From assembly GCA_928212115.1 (NCBI GenBank), contig CAKMRJ010000001.1, positions 189,763,404-189,827,403 on the forward strand: a DNA stretch of 64,000 nucleotides, written 5' to 3'. The position numbers were made by a program, and so were the translations under genes. Under the pieces are notes generated by a model that saw only the letters and a program-made list of their open reading frames with translations, made no database searches and was not told where the DNA came from. Origin of the DNA: Lactuca virosa (taxonomy: Eukaryota; Streptophyta; Magnoliopsida; Asterales; Asteraceae). Positions 21,254-32,171 of this stretch are shown piece by piece; position 1 is the stretch's first letter; every line of letters begins with the position of its first letter.

Positions 21254-22290
21254 GTTTATCTTCCATGCTCCATATTCTCGCTTCTTCTTAGTCCCTGTAA
21301 ATCAGAACAAATATGAATACCACAACCAGTATCAAGGACCCAAGAGTTAGAATAGGGTGAGTTATTAGATAATATAGTGTAAATACCTGCATGGTTGGGT
21401 TTTACTTTCCCATCCTTCACATCTTGCTGGTACTTTGGGCAGTTCTGCTTCCAGTGCGACTTTTCATGGCAATAGAAGCATTCAGCCTCTTTTGGGTCAG
21501 AAGAAGGAGTGACAAAACCTTTCTTGGTTCCACTTGAAGAGGAGTCATCAAGGGTCTTAGCCTTGGTACCCTTCGAAGGGGTTTTCTCTTTTCCCTTTCC
21601 CTTCCCGATTGCCAAGACAGGGGTGAAGTTTGGAGTAGGAGTAGAAGTGGTAACAACCGACTTACCTTTAAGACCAGTGTCAGCGGTCTTTAGGAGTCCT
21701 TGAAGTTTGGCGGGTAACTTACTCCTTGTTCATGTGGTATGTCATGCGGAATTGATCACAACACGATGGTAAGGAGTGCAAAATGAGATCTATTGCCAAC
21801 TCGTCGGGGAAGTTCGCATTAAGTTTCAGCAAGCGGTCCACATACCTTTTCATTTTCTGCATGTGGCCTGTGACGGATTCTCCATCCTTCATCCGGGTTG
21901 TTATCATGGAGGAGATTATTCATACCGCTCTTGACGAGGACTTTGATGGTAGCGGTCCATCAAATCCTGGTGCATCTCAAAAGGGTAAAAGTCCTCATAT
22001 GACTTTTGGAGTTCTGTTGTCACAGTAGCCATTATGATACATGCCACTTTCATGGCATCTCTTTCATGAGCCCGAAGTTCAACGATCTCCTGAGGAGTAG
22101 CAGTGGAGTCATCGATCTCCTTTAGCTCCTTATCGAGGATATAATCCTTGTCCTCGTAGCGAGTGACCATCCTGATGTTTCTGATCCAATCCATAAAGTT
22201 GGATCCATCAAATATGACTCTCCCACAAAGATTCATGAGAGAGAAGGAGTTGGTAGGGTTTGAGCCAGAAGCAGTATTGTTGGAAGACAT
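21254..22290 (-). pseudogene. Copia gag and protease of element K
   Basis: The start is the ATG at 22290 (MSSNNTASGSNPT). The gag (UBN2 type) has RVIFDGSNFMDWIRNIRMV and ERDAMKVACIIMATV. After a frameshift near 21910 come GESVTGHMQKMKRYVDRLLK and LILHSLPSCCDQF. A Lys-rich linker leads to the zinc knuckle CFYCHEKSHWKQNC, where the usual Gly is Ser. The protease block is SNSWVLDTGCGIHICSDLQG with the catalytic Asp. Two frame changes (about 21910 and 21715) break the polyprotein. Confidence 0.92.
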
Positions 22291-23130
22291 CTGAAAAAGA
22301 AGAAAAGACAAGTTTAGTTTAGATATAAAGATAGTCCTTAATAAAACACCCAAATGTAATATTAAGGCTAGGATCCAATCACAATATATTATAACTTAGA
22401 AGAGGGATGTCGTAATCTAAGCTATAACACATTTGAAAGGTAGGTGAATGACGATTCACCAATTTCCACCATGAAAAACGAAATATTAATTATTACGTTT
22501 TAATTGGTCTTAGAAAGTCCTAGATTCTTTTGAGATTCATTGAAATTTTCAATGGCATGTTTCAATCTCGAGTGTGCCCTTCAGGTTTTGTGACTGGGAT
22601 GCCGAGGATCACAAAACAAGGTGTGAAGTAACCATGCAAATTACTTGGTACCCTTAATGTTTTTCACTCAATCGATGTGCCGGTTAACCACACGTGCTCC
22701 ACCGACCTATGACAAACCTTAAGTCACCATTTGTCTACCTTGTTAAGTCCAAGTTAGTGTGTCGGTTAACCACACACGCTCCACTAACGACTTAATCAAA
22801 GTGCAAAGTGTAATTTCATGGGTTAGCACCTTTTTCACATTTTCCTAAAGTAACTAAGATTGGGAATTTATAAAAACATTTAGTTACTTTATAATAATCA
22901 TTATACTTTTAATGAGAATTTTAAGTCATTGTCCTACCCGTTCGGCTAACGACCCTCCACCGATCAAGGAAGCAGTGGGTGAGAGTGGACACCCATTAAG
23001 CTTCCATTTTATTGGCAACAACCTTATACCCCCCCTTATAGACCAGCTTCGAGAATGACGCCTACTAACGGTAAAACGACGGATCTTATACACTATATAT
23101 ATCTATTATATATATATATATATATATATA

Positions 23131-23183
<53 letters not shown>

Positions 23184-23879
23184 CTTATAATATTATAAAG
23201 TATAAGGGTTGAATTTTAACTTTTAAAATTCTAGGGGTTAGAACTAAAGTTTATTAAGATGACTTTACATGTTCCAATACTTGAGGGCAAGTTTTGTAAT
23301 TTTACAAAACTTTTCAATTCATAACTTATGAGTTAAATGGTTCATTAAAATGAGTGACTTTTCATTTTATGTAACCTATGTGTTTAATAATGGACTTTAA
23401 AATTAAAACTTTTGGTAATCCATAACTTGAGGACAAAGTATGGATCCCATTAAGACACATAATGATCATGAATTAAGCATTAAACAATTTTAACAAGTAA
23501 TTCCTATGATCTATCAAGAACTCATAAGAACATGAATATTCATATCAAAATTTCAAGAACATATGAACACATATAAACTTGGAATTTTGATATTAACCAT
23601 TGTAAATGGATTAGAACAACCATTACACCATCTAAAACAAGTTTTAAAACACCAAAACAGTTTAGGGTAATGTGTCTAGTCCATTTCCAGCAGCATAAGT
23701 AAAAAATTGCACTCTGTCTGACCAACTCGTCGAGTACATGAACTGACTCGTCGAGTTGGTTGATGATATGCTTGGACTCGTCGAGTCCCCCCATGGACTC
23801 GGCGAGACCCCTGTGCAGACAACAAGAATTCGACTTTTTTCAGCTATTTTGCATCAAGTATCAAACAAACAAGCCTAGT
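22291..23879 (-). other. Long leader of copia K
   Basis: About 1.6 kb without coding frames between the LTR and gag. It shares blocks with the leader of element C (62304-63908): GTTAACCACACRYGCTCCAC, CCCGTTCGGCTAACGACCCT, GAGAGTGGACACCCATTAA and TATAAGGGTTGAATTTTAAC. It contains an imperfect CCATAACTTG hairpin at 23420-23443, a TA microsatellite, and four ACTCGTCGAGT-type palindromes at 23725-23805. Confidence 0.75.
23094..23180. repeat. TA microsatellite in copia K leader
   Basis: A TA repeat of about 85 bases with a few interruptions (TCTAT, TATTAT). The equivalent site in element C (about 63090-63110) has only a short AT run. Confidence 0.85.
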
Positions 23880-23890
23880 CTCTGATACCA
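23880..23890 (-). other. Primer binding site of copia K
   Basis: The minus strand reads TGGTATCAGAG followed by A where C is usual. It lies one base inside the 5' LTR and is of initiator-Met tRNA type. Confidence 0.85.
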
Positions 23891-23891
23891 C

Positions 23892-24658
23892 TGATGGGTT
23901 TTGAGCATTCTAACACTCCTAAGGTGTACATGCAACCCTAGAAACCTTGGATCTATGTTTTACTAAGATACATGCAAAATTGATTTTCCAAGGTCCTTAA
24001 TCCTATCTAGCATACATGGGGAACTTTTAAACATAAAAGATAGCTAGAATTACATACCTTGTAGTTGATTTGATTCCTTGAAAACCTTGAGAGCCTAGCA
24101 CCCCAAGTGTGATGCCTCAAATGTTTCACACAACACCAAATGCTCTTGGAATAAACTTTGAGAGAAAAATGTCACACTTAGAAATCGGCTTGCCCTCTCT
24201 ATTGCTTCTTAAGTGGCTGATTTTGGTGAGCTTCATATTCTTTATATAGTGTGTTACAATTAGGGTTACACCATGTAAACCCCAATGTAACATGGCTCTT
24301 CATTTCCATGACCCATGGGTTTAAACCTCCATGGAGCATCCTATGGGGTTTAGCCCAACTCGACAATCCATGAAGCATTTAGCCCACTACACAAGTATGG
24401 ATGATTTACACAATCAACCCACATATTTAATTAGTCACCTTTTGATCACTTAATTAATTCTAAATTAATTCTTGATCAATACTAATTAAATAATATTATT
24501 AATATATTAGAACTTATAATATATTAATACACCATAAGTGTTATTTCTCTCATTTTAGTTTATCCAAATGCATGATGCCATGCAACCCAAATGGACCATG
24601 CTAAACCGGGTCAAGTACATGCCAGAAATAGTTATGGACTTAGACACCATATCCAAAA
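23892..24658 (-). mobile_element. 5' LTR of copia K (767 bp)
   Basis: Starts TGATGGGTTTTGAGC and ends CCATATCCAAAA, where the terminal CA is changed to AA. The minus-strand TATA box TATATAAAG is at 24240-24248. It is followed by gtatt, the target duplication. Confidence 0.93.
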
Positions 24659-24663
24659 GTATT

Positions 24664-24780
24664 TATCATGTTTTTCTGGGAACAAATTCCGCAACATTTT
24701 TCTTTAAAAAGATACTCTGATTTTCAAAATAAAGCATAAACAAATCGGTCTTTTCTGGCCGTGAAAATGGGGATGTCACA
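24664..24780 (+). mobile_element. 5' LTR of element A, second part
   Basis: Resumes TATCATGTTTTTCTGGG after copia K and ends GGGGATGTCACA, matching the end of the 3' LTR at 29908. It joins at once to the primer binding site. Confidence 0.92.
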
Positions 24781-24782
24781 GT

Positions 24783-24794
24783 TGGTATCAAAGC
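24783..24794 (+). other. Primer binding site of element A
   Basis: TGGTATCAAAGC, two bases after the LTR end. This is initiator-Met type with one G-to-A change compared with element B (TGGTATCAGAGC at 55414). Confidence 0.88.
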
Positions 24795-25189
24795 ATTAGT
24801 TTAAGCGAACTAGGAATAAAGATTTATTTATATACTTAAACTTAGAATGCTAAGCGATGATTGTGGGAGTGTGTCTATTATATTTCAGGTAGTACACCTG
24901 AATTGACACAAGCACTAGCTTATTTAGGAAAGATGCCTAACATGCTTTTATGTTCAAAATGATTTTTGATGCTTTATGATACTATCGTTTGATCGGATCT
25001 ATGGTTTGTTGCCGACCGGATTTAGAAATTTTATGTGTTCAGATTTCTATACGTTTAATTACGGTATTAGAACTGGCATGTAACTTTTCGGAGTGACAAG
25101 GAGATTTACACGTCGATCGTAAATAAAATCTTTTCTATCTTAATTCTCTTCATTACACACCAAACATCTGATTTGGTGAATAGATCGAA
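24795..25189 (+). other. Leader of element A
   Basis: Non-coding. It matches the B leader at 55426-55778 (shared GTTGCCGACCGGAT, CATGTAAC and TTTCGGAGTGA words). Confidence 0.7.
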
Positions 25190-26412
25190 ATGGAAAGAAC
25201 CCGAAGTGGAGTTGGAAACACGAATGGAAAATGGAATCAACAACCTCAAACCCAAGTGATTGAGCAAGCACCTATAGTAGCAGCTGCACCTGAGCTAATC
25301 ATGATGGTCGGAGTGCAAGCAATGATCTAAATGATGTTGGATCGTCAGATGGAAGAGACAAGACGTTTACTTCAACAAAATAGGGATGAACCTACTGTGC
25401 CTGTCGTGTGGCCCAAACTGAATGAAGATTTGTCAGAGGAGGGAAATTACAGCCGTACTATGAGTCAAGTTGGACCCCGAGTGGCCAGGAGGAACGACCG
25501 GACAGAAGGATTGACATGGATGAGCGCATGTATAAGAACTTCTTGGGTGTCAAACCACCAAGTCTCTCTGGAATCCCATAGCTAGTGGAAATTATAGACT
25601 AGATCTATGAGATGGAAATGGTATTTGAAAGCTGCAACCGCAGCAATAAGCAGAAGACCGACTTTGTAGTTAGACAACTAAAGACCGGAGAAGTTGGTGG
25701 AAGTTGTTGGAAGATACAATGCCATGGGGAGAAGCCTTAAGGATGTCTTGGGAAGCATTCATGGAGCAGTTGAAAATACAATACTGCTTAGAGATAGATC
25801 TGATAGACCTAAACAACGAGTTTCAAAATCTGAGGAAAGGGAAGATGAGTGTTGATGAGTATGTCACCGCATTCACCGAGAAGATGAAGCAGTTTCCCTA
25901 CTTGGTGCCTACTGAACTCTCCAAGATATATAGGTTTGCTAACGGGTTGCCAGCAGACTTTGGTGCAACAATAAAAATAGCAACTACGTTGAAGACAACT
26001 GTTAGAGTAGCCAAGAATGTGGAGATCCAACATAGGGAAAAAGGGTTTGGAAAGAGCTGAGGTACGCGAGAAGAGGAAGTTTGAAGGATCATCAAGGTCC
26101 AACAAGGAGAGCAAATTCCCGAAGTCTGGAGGAGGAAGAGGAAGTGAAAGAAGATGGTGTGGGAAGTGAAAAAATAAACACTCCGGAAAATGAGGCGATG
26201 AGGTGACTTGTTTCAAGTGCGGAACGTCTGGGCATTATGCCAATGAGTGTACATTCAACAAAAGGGTGTGTTACGGACGTAATGAAGAAGGGTACTTCAA
26301 GCAAGACTGCCCAAAGAGGGAAGGAGCTACAAAGAAAAATGCACCGCCAAAGCCGAAGGCAAAAGGATTACATATGATCCTTGACGGAGCAGATGACAAT
26401 GCAAGGAATTAG
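25190..26412 (+). pseudogene. Decayed gypsy gag of element A
   Basis: The start is the ATG at 25190 (MERTRSG), matching the start of B gag at 55779. Frames at 25331-25585, 25704-26060 and 26203-26412 carry LDRQMEETRRLLQQNRDE, FQNLRKGKMSVDEYVTAFTE and FANGLPADFGATIK. Two zinc knuckles follow: CFKCGTSGHYANEC, intact, and a second with GYFKQDC. Stops at about 25330, 25585 and 25690 and a frame change near 26055 break it. After the zinc knuckles the sequence stops resembling pol. In B the gag runs on towards protease at this point. Confidence 0.9.
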
Positions 26413-27379
26413 GAATGAGGACTGATACCCGAAGATCAAGTTATGAATTAGCCATGCGGATAGTATCAGGAGGTCTACCCTATTAGATGTTGAACTTGAA
26501 CACCTATGTGTAATCGTTTCAAGAAATAATAAAAACCTTGGTTATGTTATTTGATGTGTTAAATGACTATGTGAAATTTTTGAATGGTGACATGGAAAAC
26601 TTCGAGACAATACTCGGGACATGTATGAGTAGGTGTGAATCGTAGTAGAAGCATATACTACCAGAAGCACATGACTCGCACTTGGATCAAGGAAAGTCAT
26701 AAGGTTACCAAGGCGCTAGTAATTGATTCTGTTTTGTTCATGTATGTTGTTTCCATTGTTTCAGTAATGACTGGGAAGATGAATCTTAATCTGACCCTAG
26801 TGGTCATAAAAAATCGAGTCTGACTAAGATGAGTATGTTATGTGGTTCAGAGAACCAAGATCGATGCAACATCTGACTTAAGACAGCAGATTGGAATGAA
26901 AGATAAATGAAGCGATCAGTAGAAGTATCGCGGTCATTGTTAAAGTAAGAAGCTTGTAGCTAGAAGTACTACATGCTAAAAGGTGATTATATGACATTAG
27001 AACATGAAGTAAGGTATATTACGTTCTGGAATCTGACTCTAAGAGACCTGAGTCTAAGCGTTGCATCATACGATGAGTGGTCATTAGAACATGACCCATC
27101 GGTCTGCCATGATAATCAAAGTAAAGAACTCCTCTTAAGTTAAGTCTATTTAAGAAGGATCAAGAGACTCTAATTAGTATTGAGTTTGTAACGCGAAGGT
27201 TACAACGTAGTATGAAGAGTGGGTGAAAGATTGAGTACCGCCTGCGGTCAAGAAGTCCGAGAGTTAGATACCCATTCAAAAGAACATAGAAGATACGGTT
27301 ATTACCTAGAATGAAGAGATAATGTATGGAGTCATCATACAAGCCCTGTTTCTTTGATGATTCCAGGACGTAATCATCC
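26413..27379 (+). other. Non-coding 3' region of element A in place of pol
   Basis: About 970 bases with no recognisable protease, RT, RNase H or integrase in any frame. Short frames such as 26635-26823 look random. The normal pol of about 3.5 kb is missing, so the element would depend on enzymes supplied in trans. Confidence 0.6.
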
Positions 27380-27394
27380 TAAGGGGAAGATAAT
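27380..27394 (+). other. Polypurine tract of element A
   Basis: AAGGGGAAGATAAT ends directly at the 3' LTR start (TGTAACACCC). Confidence 0.85.
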
Positions 27395-28271
27395 TGTAAC
27401 ACCCACAGATACGGGCTAGTCAATTTAGAGACAATAAGTGTTGAGAACGACTTTTTGATAGAAGATTATTTAGAATAATAATCTTAACTAAGGTGTAGTA
27501 TATGTCACAACGGTTCCGTAAAGATAAAGAATACCGAAATCTGAGTTATAACGAAGAAGTTATGACCTGTCGAAGTTTCGCGACAAAACCGGCACGACGA
27601 TGTGTGACGTAAAGAGTGAGTTTACGATAAAGTACTTTTTAGCCTTAGCTATCTAAACGAAAGTTGTATTATACGTTAAACTGAATGCATTCATAAAAAG
27701 AACGCCCAAATCTGACTTCGTATGAGGAAGTTATGATTTTTCCACGTTTCAGCTTAAAAGTATGCAGCCCAGAGTTCGAATGTTAGATCGACCGATTTTT
27801 AGCCGATACAACCTAAACGAGAATCGAAGATATCGTTAATAGTTGCTCAACAGTAAAAATATAGACGAAAACGGACGTCAAACGACGAAGTTATGAAATT
27901 TTAACAGACTTTTCCTGTCCCGACCTGTTAAAAATATAACTTTAAAAATAAATTCAAAATTAGCCGACAGAGTCTAAACAAAAGTTGTAGAGTACGGTCC
28001 CACCTACACTTCGATATAAAGAACATCAAAAACGGAGCTCGTATGAGAAAGTTACTAATTTTAGAAGTCGGGAAAGGAAAATACGAGAAGGATGTGAGGC
28101 TACGCCTCGCGTACCGAAGTACGCCCCGCGTACACCAAGGATTATGTTGCGCGGTCTTCTCCGTTATGCGGTCCGAAGCTAACCACGATGTCCCAGGTGA
28201 TGTCCGACGCGTGTCCACTACTCCCCGCATAGACCGAAGAGTACGCCCAACGTACCTACGAAGCTTCAGCC

Positions 28272-28278
28272 TATAAAA
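28272..28278 (+). promoter_or_regulatory. TATA box in A 3' LTR
   Basis: TATAAAA, preceded by palindromic GTACGC...GCGTAC-type words (28118-28258) and followed by the CTCTCT initiator-like run at about 28320. It corresponds to TATAAGA at 15070 and TATAAAT at 54219. Confidence 0.6.
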
Positions 28279-29224
28279 GGAGAGCGAGGGCAACCAGATT
28301 TCTCACACTGTCAACACCTTCTTTCTCTCTCTACTCTCTCTCTTTCTAGCCTCCCTAAACCCCCCTAAAGTCTAGGAAACTTCCCTAGGACTAGAAGAAA
28401 GCCCCGGAGCGCCCGAAGGCTCCGAGAAAATGAGCTTTTCGGCTTAGAAGCTCTGACCCGCAGAGCCTGATTTTTAATAAAATCTGTTGTAAGTAAGATA
28501 CGCCTACCCTATTTTAATTATAGCTTATATTTAATATTAGTAATGTTTTTATGAAGTTATAATAAATATATGGGCTATTATTATGACTTACACAAGTGTC
28601 GTTATAATAACTTTATAACTACTCGCGGTACGGGGAATCCGATTTGAAGGGCCGCTGGGTTTTTGGATTTCAGAAGTGCTTTAATTCCAAAATGGTCACG
28701 CCCTACGGTGTTTCATGTCTGGCCCATGTCTTTACATAGTATTTTATAAGTATTGTTTAACACTTATATAATAATAATAATACTAAGACTAATAATTAGT
28801 CACGATTAACATTAGACTAAAATTTAGTGTTAATAATACTAGGTTTTGTCGATGTAAATTATTTTTAAAAAGCGAAGCGCAGACTGAGTTCAGAATCACC
28901 ACCTTAACACGTGAGTGCATAGTTACTTTCATATTACACATAGATATGCAGTATTTAATATAAATTATGTGTTATGTATGCATTTTATCTGTTTTCTTGA
29001 TATCTAAGCTGGATGAACGTTTTATACATGTTTTAAATGATTTAAGTTGTATATGTATTTTATATCTGCGAATATGTTGGGTAAAACATGGGTAGATGAA
29101 TGATTAGGGATTAAAGTTGATATAGATAAACGTTGGTAGCTATGGATTTAGTACCCTGTAGTTGAACATTGGCAGCTGCGTCACAACCTGTAGATGTTTT
29201 GAACTACGATGTACTCTAAACATC

Positions 29225-29415
29225 CTAGCAGCTGCACTTAAAGGATAGTATCGGCAACTGTGCCTAATAGAGAACATCCAAATCGTGGCAGTTGCGCCTA
29301 AAAGATAATATCAGAAGATGCACCTAATTGAGAATGTCCTAATCCTGGTAGCTACGCCTAAATGATAATACTGGCAGTTATGCTTAATAAATAACATTGA
29401 TAGCTGTGTCATTAG
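29225..29415 (+). repeat. Minisatellite in A 3' LTR
   Basis: Copy of the GGCAGYTGCGCCTAA array described at 16030, with its own point changes and the same copy number by eye. Confidence 0.7.
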
Positions 29416-29913
29416 CAGTGATGGCCTTCGTGCCTATTCCTTAGGAATGAATGAGTGAATGATAGATGATTCTTAGGGTAGATCCTTAAGAAATAAAGAA
29501 GATAATGGGGATGGGTAACTGGTTTGATTGTTTGATGATTAAACATAATTATATTATTGTGGGTTGAAAGCCCTATGTACTCACCAGGTTTCCCAACCTA
29601 ACCCACTTAGTTTATTTGTATCACAGGTGCCGATATGAAGCTACATTACACTGAGAGATTAAGGGGATATAAATCACTAGTGATAATGAAGGTAAGATCT
29701 GTTTATACTTATGTTTCTGTATTGACAATGACATCCCAATGTTTTAAAATGAATAAAATATATTTCTTCGGAAATGCTTTGATGACGTATTTATCATGTT
29801 TTTCTGTGAACAAAATACACAACATTTTTCTTTAAAAAGATACTCTGATTTTCAAAATAAAGCATAAACAAATCGGTCTTCTTTGGTTGTGAAAATGGGG
29901 ATGTCACACCACC

Positions 29914-30865
29914 GGAAGGTCACAGTCTTTTTTGTCTGGAAGGTTAGGGGCACATCAATCTTGGAGAAATCCTGGATAAATCTCTAATGATACCCTGCAA
30001 GACCCAAGAAACTCGGAATCTCCAATGCGGTCCTTGGTACCTCCCAACACATCATAGCTTCGATCTTGGCCAGGTCCGCCAAGATTCCCTTCTGGTTGAC
30101 GATGTGCCCAAAAAACTGCACCTCACGCAACCAAAACTCACATTTGGAGAATTTGGCATAAAGCCTCTCCTTCCTCAGGGTCTCCAACACCTCTCGTAAA
30201 TGTTGATCATCTTGCTCCTTGGTCTTGGAATAGACCAGAATATCATCAGTGAAAACAATCACAGACTGATCCAACATCAACCTGCGGACCCGGTTCATGA
30301 GATCCACGAACGTTGCTGGTGCATTGGTTAGCCTGAAAGGCATCACCATAATCTCGTAATGACCATAATGAGTTTTAAAGGATGTCTTCTGCACATCCTT
30401 ATCCTTGACCCTCATCTAATGGTATCCTGACCGCATATCAATCTTGGAAAACCAAGATGCTCCCTTAAGCAGGTCAAACAGATCGTCTATGATCAGGATT
30501 GGGTAACGGTTATTCATCATTAGCTTATTCAACTCCCTATAGTCGATAAACATCCTGTGTGACCCGTCCTTCTTCTTCACAAACAGGATCGGTGCTCCCC
30601 ATGGAGAGCTGCTCAGATAGATAAAACCCTTTTCTAGCAGCTCCTGTAGTTGTGTAGACAACTCTTACATCTCAGGCGGTCATAGGTGATATGGCGCCTT
30701 GGCTATCGGAGCCAAACCGGGTATCAGAACAATCCGAAACTCAACCTGCCTCTCGGGAGGCACTCCCAGCAACTCCTCAGGAAAAACACCAGGAAAATCT
30801 CGTACAATAGGTACCTTGCTCAACTCTATCGTGGCCTCAACCCGTGTATCAGAAACATAAGCCAC
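29914..30865 (-). pseudogene. Gypsy reverse transcriptase of element D
   Basis: Frames 30680-30865, 30416-30661 and 29984-30415 follow one another on the minus strand. Blocks seen are DFPGVFPEELLGVPPERQVE, LLEKGFIYLSSSPWGAPILF, IDYRELNKLMMNNRYPI and SWFSKIDMRSGYH. After a stop come KTSFKTHYGHYEIMVMPF and the active site FTDDILVYSK, where the usual Ile is Thr. It ends with the connection block (CEFWLREVQFFGHIV), then runs into the element A insertion and resumes as RNase H at 14203. Confidence 0.92.
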
Positions 30866-31163
30866 AAACCTATAATAACCCTACTGTAGAAATCTCCTAG
30901 CCCTCGCAGCTGAACAGAGATCTGTTGCATGTGAAGCTCTCTCACTAGTAATAACCAGTTCTCCCCTACTTGGGTCAATCCCTGCTCATGTGGTCTGACT
31001 AGCCACAGAAACATATTGAGCCTACTGCTCGACAAGCTCCACTGTGCGGCTTGCTACACTTGGCGTAACGGCCCCGCACCTGCTGGCCTTTAGTGTGGGT
31101 ATCGGAGGTCTTGGGCCTCTTGGCCTGACGTACAACTATTTGAACCTGCTCCGGCTTCCGCTT
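30866..31163 (-). pseudogene. Gag zinc-finger end of element D, protease missing
   Basis: Minus frames give RKPEQVQIVVRQAKRPKTSD, then a Cys-His stretch CSKPHSGACR, the end of chromovirus gag. Shortly downstream comes GENWLLLVREL and a RARRFLQ-like segment, which normally lies after the protease. The retropepsin with its LFDSGA block is absent, so an internal deletion removed it. Confidence 0.7.
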
Positions 31164-31712
31164 TGTCACCAACTAGCATTTTAGGGCTAGGAAACTTTGT
31201 TCATGTGTAACTAACTTTTGATGTATCTTGTAACCCTAAGTATGATGTTATACATGTTATTTATTCCAAAACAACTATTCGAATCAAAACTCACTCGTGA
31301 AGCTCCAAACCTAATTCAATGCACTACATTCACTCAACTTTGGGTTGTAACCCTAACTTCCCGGTTCAAACTGTTATTGGGCCAGGATACTCTTATTGGG
31401 CCTAACGGGCCAGTAACCTCTCAATTAGGTTGATTTAGGCCAAGAACACACATTTGGGCCCTAGTTGGACCCACATTCATTAAACAATAGTATTTTTGGG
31501 CCATAAGACTCTTCATGGGCCTTAATGGGCCGAAAATCACTCAACTTGTCTATATGGGCTGAAAACCCATTTCTATTACTCTCTTGGGCCGTAAACTTAT
31601 ATGTGGGCCCAATGGGCCGAAAATTTCTTATTGGGCCTTATATTTTTGGTTGATATTCAATACAAGCCCAACATTCCTTTTCTTTACACCCCTCACCTTA
31701 TTCTCGGTTATA

Positions 31713-31746
<34 letters not shown>

Positions 31747-32171
31747 AGAGAAAATTTAATTAATTTAAATACTTGACACCTCCTTATTTCATGGAGGATA
31801 TCCATGCATTTAACCTCTCACACATCTAGAAATCTCATACTTCAAGGCAAGATCTCTTCTCTCCTCTCTCTTCCCTCTTTATTCTCGGTCGAAGGCCATT
31901 CTTTCCCTCACCAAAAATCATTTAAAGCTTCATTCCACTTCCATATTCCTCTCTAAACCTTCAAGAACTCCTCCATTTTTCTTCATGAACCCGTGAGGTG
32001 GTGTGTGTTTTCAACAAGTTGTCATAAAAGTTCATCCTTCTTGGTAAGTTACTTCATATTCAACATGTTAAACTTCATCTTTATGCTAATATCTTTCCTC
32101 AAAACAACACCATTCTCGTGTTTATGCTCCTATAATCATCTTGTTTTCGAAGATCTTCCCAAATGAACACT
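31164..32171 (+). mobile_element. Solo LTR E1, left part
   Basis: Starts with the LTR terminus, then has a dense TGGGCC cluster (31375-31660), a TA microsatellite (31709-31745) and a GGTAAGT at 32043. It ends at acact, the E2 target site. No coding frame. Confidence 0.85.
31375..31660 (+). repeat. TGGGCC motif cluster in E1
   Basis: Around ten TGGGCC or GGGCCGAAA words in under 300 bases, many in the context TTATTGGGCC or AATGGGCC. The same words recur in the E2 LTR (32380-32590) and in every unit of the tandem array (for example 36190-36380). Confidence 0.65.

Larger units (their letters stand above)
16615..24658 (-). mobile_element. Copia element K, complete with both LTRs and target duplication
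   Basis: An 8044-bp minus-strand Ty1/copia element inserted in the 5' LTR of A. Target duplication gtatt is at 16610-16614 and 24659-24663, and the uninterrupted A LTR near 29790 confirms the empty site. The LTRs are 16615-17381 and 23892-24658, each 767 bp, with roughly 20-25 differences by eye. Domain order is copia-type: gag, zinc knuckle, protease, integrase, RT, RNase H. Several frameshifts make it non-autonomous. Both outer LTR ends carry point changes: TAATGGG for TGATGGG, and CCAAAA for CCAACA. Confidence 0.95.
14204..29908 (+). mobile_element. Gypsy element A, gag-only, with a copia insertion in its 5' LTR
   Basis: A plus-strand LTR element inserted in element D, with target duplication ccacc at 14199-14203 and 29909-29913. 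The 5' LTR is 14204-16614 plus 24664-24780 (about 2.53 kb without the copia insert). The PBS is at 24783. The internal region is only about 2.6 kb, with decayed gag and no pol. The 3' LTR is 27395-29908 (2514 bp). Gag and LTR match element B at 53123 onwards. The LTRs differ by many substitutions, so the insertion is old, and the copia in its LTR is younger. Confidence 0.92.
27395..29908 (+). mobile_element. 3' LTR of element A (2514 bp)
   Basis: Bounded by TGTAACACCCACAG and GGGGATGTCACA, and followed by the target duplication ccacc. It is uninterrupted, so it shows what the 5' LTR looked like before copia K entered. It has the same modular repeats, palindromes, TATA box and minisatellite. 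Confidence 0.92.

Noticed and set aside
24783..24794. Possible tRNA gene pieces at the TGGTATCAGAGC sites.
   Set aside because: Only 11-12 bases complementary to a tRNA 3' end, placed at LTR edges: these are primer binding sites.
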